This document shows, in pieces, positions 58,075 to 64,000 of a stretch of DNA of 64,000 nucleotides. The translations under genes and the position numbers were made by a program. The stretch is from Haloarcula amylovorans (GTDB taxonomy: Archaea; Halobacteriota; Halobacteria; Halobacteriales; Haloarculaceae), in assembly GCF_004681185.1 (NCBI RefSeq), contig NZ_SRIF01000001.1, forward strand, positions 806,001 to 870,000, read 5' to 3'. The notes under the pieces were generated by a model, which was given only the letters and a program-made list of their open reading frames with translations, had not been told where the DNA came from and did not search any database. Position 1 is the stretch's first letter. Each line of letters starts with the position of its first letter.

Positions 58075-60516
58075 ATGGCGTTGAATCCGCTCGGACTGGC
58101 ACCGCTTACCGTCGTCGTCGCTATCCTCGCACTCGTCGGTCTCGGGACGGTCCACGAGGGGGTCGACGACCGGCTGACGCGCCTCGCACGCCGGCTGTTC
58201 GGCCGGTACGTCCGGTCGTCACCGGAACGCGAACGCCAACTGGAGGCCGCCTACATCGGCCGTACCTATCGCGGTTACGCTGCGCGGACACTCCTGTTTA
58301 CGGGCCTCGCCGCCGTCGGCGGCGCGATTGCGGGGGCCTACACGGTCGGCGGGTTCCTCTTACTGGTCCCGACGCTGGTCGAACTGTCGATGGGCCTGCC
58401 GCGGACGATAACCGGCGCGGTCGGGCTCGTCGGGTTCGAGTTGATCCTGAGTCCGACGCAGACGCTCGCCATTCTCGTCGCCGGCGGCGTGTTCTTCGGC
58501 GTCCTCATCGCCGCACTGACCTACACGATGCGCTGGGAGATGCCGAAAAGTACCGCCGAGGTGCGCCAGCGCAACATCGACGAGGGGATGGCTCGCACCA
58601 TCGCGTTCATGTACGCGCTTTCCCGGGGCGGGATGTCGTTCCCGGTCGTGATGGGAATCCTCGCTCGGAACGATGAAATTTACGGCGACACCGCCCGCGA
58701 GATAAGCGTCGCGGTCCGCGAGATGGACCTGTTCGGCCGGGACGTGATCACGGCGCTCGAACGCGTCTCCCGGCGGACGCCCAGCGAGCAGTTCAAGACG
58801 TTTTCGGATAACCTCGGGAGCGTCCTCCAGAGCGGGCAGTCGCTCTCGACGTTCCTCCGCGACCAGTACGAGCGCCACCACGAGGAGGCAGAACAGCGAC
58901 AGGCCGACCTGCTGGAGTCGCTGGCCACCATCGCCGAGGGGTACGTCACTATCTTCGTCGCCGGGGTCCTGTTCCTCATCACGATACTGCTCGTGTTCGG
59001 CCTGACGACGGCCGATACGCTCGCGCTCCTCCAGTTGCTCGCCTATCTCGCTATTCCGCTGGGGAACCTGGGGTTCATGGTGTTCCTGAGCCAGAAACTT
59101 GACGCGCTCGGCATCGGCGACTCCGGGACGAGCGACAGTTTCGACGACCACGAGACGGCGACGTTCGGCCGACCGACCGCGGCGCAGTCTCACTCCGGGC
59201 GCACCGACGGCGGGGTCGTCCCGGGCGAGCGCGCTAACGTGGCTCGTCTCCAGTTATACGACCGACTGAAGTGGCTGAAACGGGGGTTCCGGTCGCCGGT
59301 GCGGTCAGTGGTCTGGCACCCCACGCGGGTCCTCTACGTGGCTGTTCCGGTCGCTATCGTGCTCTTTGCGGTCCGTGTGCCGGTCGCCTTCCAGACCGAG
59401 ACAGTAAATATCAGGCTGCTAGATGACCTCGTCGTGCAGTCGGTCCTCCTCGTCTTGGGTTCGTTCGCGGTCGTCCGTACCGTCTACACCCGCCGCATCA
59501 GGCGGATCGAAACGGCGACGCCCGAACTGCTCGAACGGTTGGCGAGTCTCAACGAGGCGGGAATGACCTTCGTCGAGAGCCTCCGGCGGGTTCGCGGGAG
59601 CGACGTCGGCGTCCTCTCGACGGAACTCGACCGAATCTGGGCCGATATCAGCATGGGGGCCAACGCCGACGATGCCCTCGTCCGCTTCGGCCAACGCGTT
59701 CGGACGACCTCTATCTCGCGGGTCGTGGCGTTGCTGACCAACTCAATCCGGGCATCTAGCGAACTCGGCCCAGTGTTACGCATCGCCGCCTCGCAGTCCC
59801 GCGCGGACCGCCGGCTCCGGCGTCGCCGCCGACAGGAGATGCTTACCTACCTCGTCGTTATCTACGTCTCCTTTCTGGTGTTTCTGGTCATCATCGTCGC
59901 GGTACAGGAGGTGCTCGTGCCGAGTCTCCCCTCCTCCGTGCCGGTACCAGAATCCTCGAACCGACTCGGCGTTGGCGTCGACCAGTTCGCGCGGCTCGGA
60001 CAAGTCGACAAGGCGGCATACACGCTGGTCTTTTTCCACACTGCGCTCGTCCAGGCGGTGCTGACCGGATTTATCGGCGGGCAGTTGGGCGAAGGGACGC
60101 TGAAAGACGGCGCGAAACACGCGGCGATACTGCTCGGGGTCGCCTACGTCGCGTTCGTCCTGCTCTCCTCGCCCGTGGCGTCGATGACGGTGACGGAGCC
60201 GACCGTCGAGGGCGGCCAGTTGACTGTCGATCAGGCGTCGCTCTCATCGGGTGGATTCGTCGTCGTCCGCGCTGACGACACCGATGGTGAGGTGCTCGGC
60301 GTCTCGGGTTACCTCGAACCCGGGTCGCACGATAGCGTGACCATCCAGCTGGACGAGGTGCCGGCGGAGGGCCGGTCGGTCGTCCTCGTCGCGCATCAGG
60401 ACACGAACGGCGATCAGCGACTCGGCTATGACTTCCAGTCACCGGGCGAACTCGATACGCCGTACGCGGCGTCGGGTCGACGCGACGTGGTGGCGGTCGA
60501 GGTCGAACTCGACTGA
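58075..60516 (+). CDS. Pilus platform protein (double TadC/GspF-like) with C-terminal beta domain (813 aa)
   Basis: Two T2SSF/TadC modules are visible (about residues 150-330 and 480-690), each with long helices. In module 1 ALSRGGMSFPVVMGILA, in module 2 LLERLASLNEAGMTFVESL are the conserved cores. The last about 120 residues form a beta domain with SGGFVVVRADD, SGYLEPGSHDSV, HQDTNGDQRL and DTPYAASG, resembling the haloarchaeal DUF7282 cell-surface domain. It probably lies outside the membrane. It is co-transcribed with the ATPase. Confidence 0.88.
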   Translation: MALNPLGLAPLTVVVAILALVGLGTVHEGVDDRLTRLARRLFGRYVRSSPERERQLEAAYIGRTYRGYAARTLLFTGLAAVGGAIAGAYTVGGFLLLVPTLVELSMGLPRTITGAVGLVGFELILSPTQTLAILVAGGVFFGVLIAALTYTMRWEMPKSTAEVRQRNIDEGMARTIAFMYALSRGGMSFPVVMGILARNDEIYGDTAREISVAVREMDLFGRDVITALERVSRRTPSEQFKTFSDNLGSVLQSGQSLSTFLRDQYERHHEEAEQRQADLLESLATIAEGYVTIFVAGVLFLITILLVFGLTTADTLALLQLLAYLAIPLGNLGFMVFLSQKLDALGIGDSGTSDSFDDHETATFGRPTAAQSHSGRTDGGVVPGERANVARLQLYDRLKWLKRGFRSPVRSVVWHPTRVLYVAVPVAIVLFAVRVPVAFQTETVNIRLLDDLVVQSVLLVLGSFAVVRTVYTRRIRRIETATPELLERLASLNEAGMTFVESLRRVRGSDVGVLSTELDRIWADISMGANADDALVRFGQRVRTTSISRVVALLTNSIRASSELGPVLRIAASQSRADRRLRRRRRQEMLTYLVVIYVSFLVFLVIIVAVQEVLVPSLPSSVPVPESSNRLGVGVDQFARLGQVDKAAYTLVFFHTALVQAVLTGFIGGQLGEGTLKDGAKHAAILLGVAYVAFVLLSSPVASMTVTEPTVEGGQLTVDQASLSSGGFVVVRADDTDGEVLGVSGYLEPGSHDSVTIQLDEVPAEGRSVVLVAHQDTNGDQRLGYDFQSPGELDTPYAASGRRDVVAVEVELD

Positions 60517-60592
60517 GATCGTCCGTCGAAAAACAGCTACAGCCAACCGTGTGACGCTGGGTTTACGGTCGCCTGTCCGGTAGGGGTGACCG

Positions 60593-62251
60593 ATGGAGTT
60601 CGCCGCCTTCGCCGACCGCGCCGCCACCATCGAGGCCGAGAGCGCCGATACGGCCATCACCGAGTCCGTCACGGCGCTACTGGCCGATGCGGACGACGAC
60701 CTCGAAACGCTGGCTCGCTTCGTGCAGGGGCGAGTGTTTCCCGCCCACGCCTCGACCACGCTCGACATTGGCCCGCGCCTCTGCTACGAGGCAATCGCTC
60801 GGGCCGCCGGGCAGAACGTGAGCAGCGACGACGTCGAGCAACGGTTGGCTGAGCGGGGCGAAATCGGCGACGTGGCGGCGAGCTACGACTTCGGCGGCCA
60901 GCAGGGGTTGGCCGCCTTCGGCGGGGGCGAGAACGGGCGCGACGCCCTCACCGTCGACGAAGTGGCCCGCGAGCTATCGGCCCTCGCGGCGGTCGCGGGT
61001 GACGGCAGTCAGGAGACGAAAGTCGACATGCTCTTTGGCCTGTTCAATCGCTGTGACGCCGACGAAGCCAGATATCTCGCCCGCCTCGTCCTCTCGGAGA
61101 TGCGCATCGGCGTCGGCGACGGCACCGTTCGGGACGCTATCGCGGCGGCTTTCGACGTGCCGGTCGAAGCCGTCGAGCGCGCCCTGCAGGTCTCGAACGA
61201 TTACGGCTACGTCGCCGAGGTGGCCCGCGACGAGGGCGAATCCGGACTCGCCACCATCGACCTCGAAGTCGGCCGCCCCGTCCAAGCGATGCTCGCACAG
61301 GCCGGTACTGTCACAGACGCACTGGAAGACTGGGACGAAGCGGCCGTCGAGTGGAAGTACGACGGCGCTCGCGTGCAGATCCACTTCGACGGCGAGGTGG
61401 CGACCCTCTTCTCGCGGAACATGGAAGACGTGACCGACCCGCTCCCCGAAATCGTCGCCACCGTGGCGGAATCGCTCGACGCGCCGGCCATCCTCGACGG
61501 CGAGGTGGTCGCGGTAGACGACGCGGGCAACCCGCTCCCGTTTCAAGAGGTGCTACGGCGCTTCCGCCGGAAACACGACGTGGCGGCGGCCCGCGAGGAC
61601 GTGACGGTTCGCCTTCACCTCTTTGACTGTCTGCACGCCGATGGTGAAGACTTACTCGACGCGCCGCTCCGAGAGCGCCACGCGACCCTCGACTCGCTCG
61701 TTTCCGAGGAGACCGTCTCGGACCTGTGGCTCACCGACGACGCCGACGAAATCGCCGATATCGAGACCGCCGCTCTCGACGCGGGCCACGAGGGTATCAT
61801 GCTGAAAGACCCCGAGGCAGCCTACACGCCGGGCAAGCGCGGGAAGAACTGGCGAAAACGAAAGCCCGACGTGGAGACGCTCGACTGCGTGGTGACGGGT
61901 GGTGAGTGGGGCGAGGGTCGACGGGCCAACGTCTTTGGGACGTTCGAACTCTCCGTGCGAACCGAGGACGGCTACGCGACGGTCGGTAACGTCGCCACCG
62001 GTCTCACCGACGAGGAACTCAACGAGCTGACCGAGCGACTCGAACCCCACGTCACCGCGAGCGAGGGCCGCGACGTGACCTTCTCCCCCGAACTCGTCTT
62101 CGAGGTGGGTTACGAGGAGATTCAGTCCTCGACGAACTACGAGTCGGGCTACGCGCTCCGGTTCCCGCGTTTTCTCGCTGTTCGGGAGGACAAGACCGCC
62201 GAGACTGCCGACTCACTCGACCGCGTAACGCGGCTAGCTGAGAGCGAGTGA
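60593..62251 (+). CDS. ATP-dependent DNA ligase LigA (552 aa)
   Basis: The N-terminal DNA-binding helical domain is about residues 1-240. The adenylation site has WKYDGARVQIH (Lys about residue 254), LDGEVVAVD and KDPEAAYTPGKRGKNWRKRK, and an OB-fold follows. It seals nicks using ATP, as in archaea. The length is typical. It is a single gene. Confidence 0.94.
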   Translation: MEFAAFADRAATIEAESADTAITESVTALLADADDDLETLARFVQGRVFPAHASTTLDIGPRLCYEAIARAAGQNVSSDDVEQRLAERGEIGDVAASYDFGGQQGLAAFGGGENGRDALTVDEVARELSALAAVAGDGSQETKVDMLFGLFNRCDADEARYLARLVLSEMRIGVGDGTVRDAIAAAFDVPVEAVERALQVSNDYGYVAEVARDEGESGLATIDLEVGRPVQAMLAQAGTVTDALEDWDEAAVEWKYDGARVQIHFDGEVATLFSRNMEDVTDPLPEIVATVAESLDAPAILDGEVVAVDDAGNPLPFQEVLRRFRRKHDVAAAREDVTVRLHLFDCLHADGEDLLDAPLRERHATLDSLVSEETVSDLWLTDDADEIADIETAALDAGHEGIMLKDPEAAYTPGKRGKNWRKRKPDVETLDCVVTGGEWGEGRRANVFGTFELSVRTEDGYATVGNVATGLTDEELNELTERLEPHVTASEGRDVTFSPELVFEVGYEEIQSSTNYESGYALRFPRFLAVREDKTAETADSLDRVTRLAESE

Positions 62252-62317
62252 CCTGCTCGCCTTCTCGACTGATTCCGCGACCAGTACGCGTATACCGTCG
62301 CCGTCTGTACCACGGAT

Positions 62318-63064
62318 ATGACTATCAGACACGACGGCATCACGGCCGAGTGGCTCGGCTACGCGACGCTCCGACTGGAGGGCGAAGACACGGTCGTCTA
62401 TCTCGACCCCGGTCGGTACGGCGTTCTCACCGGCGAGTGGGAACCGGATACGCCCGGGGTCGGCCACCCCGAGACGCGCGACTACGCCCCGAAAGACGGC
62501 GACGTGGTCTGTGTCACACACGTTCACCACTACGACCCCGACGGCATCCGCCGTGTCGCCAGTGACGACGCGACAATTGTAGCCTTCGAGGGAATTAACG
62601 TCCACGGGACGAGCCGCGATTTAGAGCGCCTCTCGGACCTCGACTACGACGTTCGAGAAGTCTCGATGGAGGACGAACTCGTCGCCGACGATGTCCCCAT
62701 CTGGACTGTCCCCGCGTACAACGAACCCGACGGGCCGAACGTGGACGAGAATGGCGAGCCAACTCATCCGAAGGGAATCGGCTGTGGCTATCTCGTCTCG
62801 ATCGACGGCGTCCGGGTGTTCTGGCCCGGGGACTCGGACGTCCTCCCGGGCCACTCCGAACTCGACGTCTCGCTGTTCGTCCCCTCTATCTCACAGAGTT
62901 ACACGATGGACCGCTACGACGCGGCTGAGCTGGCCGAAGCGATGGATCCCGACCTCGTCCTCCCGATACACTACAACACGTTCGACTCGCTGGAGGCCGA
63001 CGACGAGGCGTTCGCCGCTGACGTCGCTAGCCGCCGCGTTCCGGTCGTCTTGGACCGCGACTGA
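62318..63064 (+). CDS. Metallo-beta-lactamase-fold hydrolase (248 aa)
   Basis: The motif THVHHYDPDGI is a variant of the HxHxxD metal motif. GYLVSIDGVRVFWPGDSDVLP carries the GDSD, and LPIHYNTFDS the last His. It resembles the UlaG-like branch of the superfamily. The substrate is unknown. Its length (248) is normal. The start is ATG. Confidence 0.85.
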   Translation: MTIRHDGITAEWLGYATLRLEGEDTVVYLDPGRYGVLTGEWEPDTPGVGHPETRDYAPKDGDVVCVTHVHHYDPDGIRRVASDDATIVAFEGINVHGTSRDLERLSDLDYDVREVSMEDELVADDVPIWTVPAYNEPDGPNVDENGEPTHPKGIGCGYLVSIDGVRVFWPGDSDVLPGHSELDVSLFVPSISQSYTMDRYDAAELAEAMDPDLVLPIHYNTFDSLEADDEAFAADVASRRVPVVLDRD

Positions 63065-63112
63065 CCGCTTCTCGCCGCCCGAGAACCGTTCTGGCGGCAG
63101 ACAAACCCGTTC

Positions 63113-64000
63113 TCAGATAACGTCCATCTCGGTCAGTCGCTCGGGGAGGTACGTCTCCGTGACGAAGTCCAACCCGCGGGAGGCCAGCGCCTGCTGTTCG
63201 GCCTTCTTCCCGATGTCGAGTTGCAGCTCGATCTGCTCGCGCCAGAACTCCGTCTGGAAGCGCGGGTCCTCCAGTTCTGATTCGAGCGCGTTGATGTCTG
63301 AGTCGCTGAGCGGGTCGGTCGGCAGGTCGTACTCCACGATGTCGGCCGGGCGGATGCCGACGAACTGCGCTTCCGGCGTCGCCAGATATTCGGAGAGATG
63401 CGCGGACTTGATGGACCCGTATGCCACCGACCCGTAGATGCGGTACGACCACGGGTCACCGTCAGTGAATACCACGACGGGCAGTTCGAGTTCGTCGTGG
63501 AGGCGCTTGGTGAGGCGGCGGGTCGCCCGCGCGGGTTGGCCGCCGAGGTGGACGATAATGGTGTTGTACTCCTCGTCGAAGCCGTTCTCGACGAGTCTGT
63601 CCCGCATCCCACCGGTCTCCACGCAGAGGATGAAATCTGCGTCGTGCTCTAGGAACTCGATGGTATCGACGTTGTTCGGGATCTGGTAGCCACCCTGTCC
63701 TACGTCCTCCTGACAGTGAATCTCTCTGTCGCCCCGATTGGTCTGCTCCCGAAGGAGTAGTGGTCCCATCACCTTCGCACCAGACTCCTCCGGTCGCATG
63801 TGGAAGTCCTCACGGGTGACTTCTGAGACGATTTCCAAGTCCTCGATGAGGTCGTTGGACTCGTCTTGGCTGTTGAACTGTGCCTCTTCCAAGTCCCAGG
63901 ACTCGGAGAGGTAGTACAGTTCACGCAGGGTAGAGGAGCGGTCTTCTTCTAACTGCTGGGCGAGGAAGTCGATGGTGTAGGTCGCCTTCAGTAGCTTCTC
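63113..64000 (-). CDS. top6A: DNA topoisomerase VI subunit A, C-terminal part (partial)
   Basis: The reading frame continues without a stop to the right edge. Near that edge RELYYLS carries the tandem tyrosines, one of which is the catalytic Tyr. The Toprim domain has [11 protein letters not shown], and [13 protein letters not shown] the acidic pair for Mg2+. Top6A and Top6B form the type IIB topoisomerase that decatenates DNA. Only the 5' end is missing. Confidence 0.93.
   Translation of the reverse strand, partial: EKLLKATYTIDFLAQQLEEDRSSTLRELYYLSESWDLEEAQFNSQDESNDLIEDLEIVSEVTREDFHMRPEESGAKVMGPLLLREQTNRGDREIHCQEDVGQGGYQIPNNVDTIEFLEHDADFILCVETGGMRDRLVENGFDEEYNTIIVHLGGQPARATRRLTKRLHDELELPVVVFTDGDPWSYRIYGSVAYGSIKSAHLSEYLATPEAQFVGIRPADIVEYDLPTDPLSDSDINALESELEDPRFQTEFWREQIELQLDIGKKAEQQALASRGLDFVTETYLPERLTEMDVI

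Overview
The window comes from a halophilic archaeon (class Halobacteria). The proteins are strongly acidic, GC content is high except in one viral cassette, several genes have a TATA-like box about 25-30 nt upstream of an apparently leaderless start, and there are Tat/lipobox lipoproteins, a haloarchaeal-type copper protein, TatA and an archaeal pilus ATPase. The gene content resembles Haloarcula and its relatives, but I cannot fix the genus.

Positions 1 to about 20,600 hold most of an integrated tailed virus (provirus), almost entirely on the minus strand. Transcription runs from right to left. First comes a regulatory/early block (about 16.6-20.5 kb: HTH, zinc-finger, coiled-coil and small membrane proteins). 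A promoter and a perfect hairpin follow, then small and large terminase, portal (with a C-terminal KTSC-like domain), protease-scaffold, major capsid protein, head decoration and neck proteins, and tail completion. A visibly AT-richer cassette follows (beta-helix fibre plus an alkaline-phosphatase/sulfatase-fold enzyme). After it come the tail tube, a tail-assembly chaperone with a lambda-like -1 frameshift at GGGAAAC, a tape-measure-like protein with nine 12-residue repeats, and distal tail genes that run off the left edge. No sheath or integrase is in the window, so a siphovirus-like tail is inferred. A small plus-strand two-helix membrane protein sits at 816-992.

From 20.7 to 25.3 kb are tatA, a terminator, tRNA-Arg(CCT) followed by two decayed copies of its own 3' end (likely integration scars), two secreted lipoproteins, a gene-poor stretch, and a tight operon with two half-length YeeE/YedE transporters, two tiny proteins and a DUF2270 membrane protein.

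From 25.5 to 40.7 kb are chromosomal housekeeping and metal genes: a UbiB/ABC1 kinase, TrkA-TrkH potassium uptake, a CopA copper ATPase with an Lrp-TRASH metal sensor upstream, a GDT1-type transporter coupled to a DtxR/MntR regulator, a PQQ-dependent sugar dehydrogenase-like lipoprotein, DJ-1/PfpI, a HAD phosphatase and a receiver-PAS-histidine kinase hybrid.

From 40.7 to 64 kb are two ABC-2 export systems (one permease fused to a PrsW-like protease domain), a macro-domain gene coupled to a zinc-finger gene, an aldo/keto reductase, a second kinase with a degenerate receiver, sucC-sucD with a duplicated sucD tail downstream, a Sir2 deacetylase, a pilus ATPase and TadC-like platform (the platform carries an extra C-terminal beta domain), ATP-dependent DNA ligase, a metallo-beta-lactamase-fold protein and the 3' part of topoisomerase VI subunit A.
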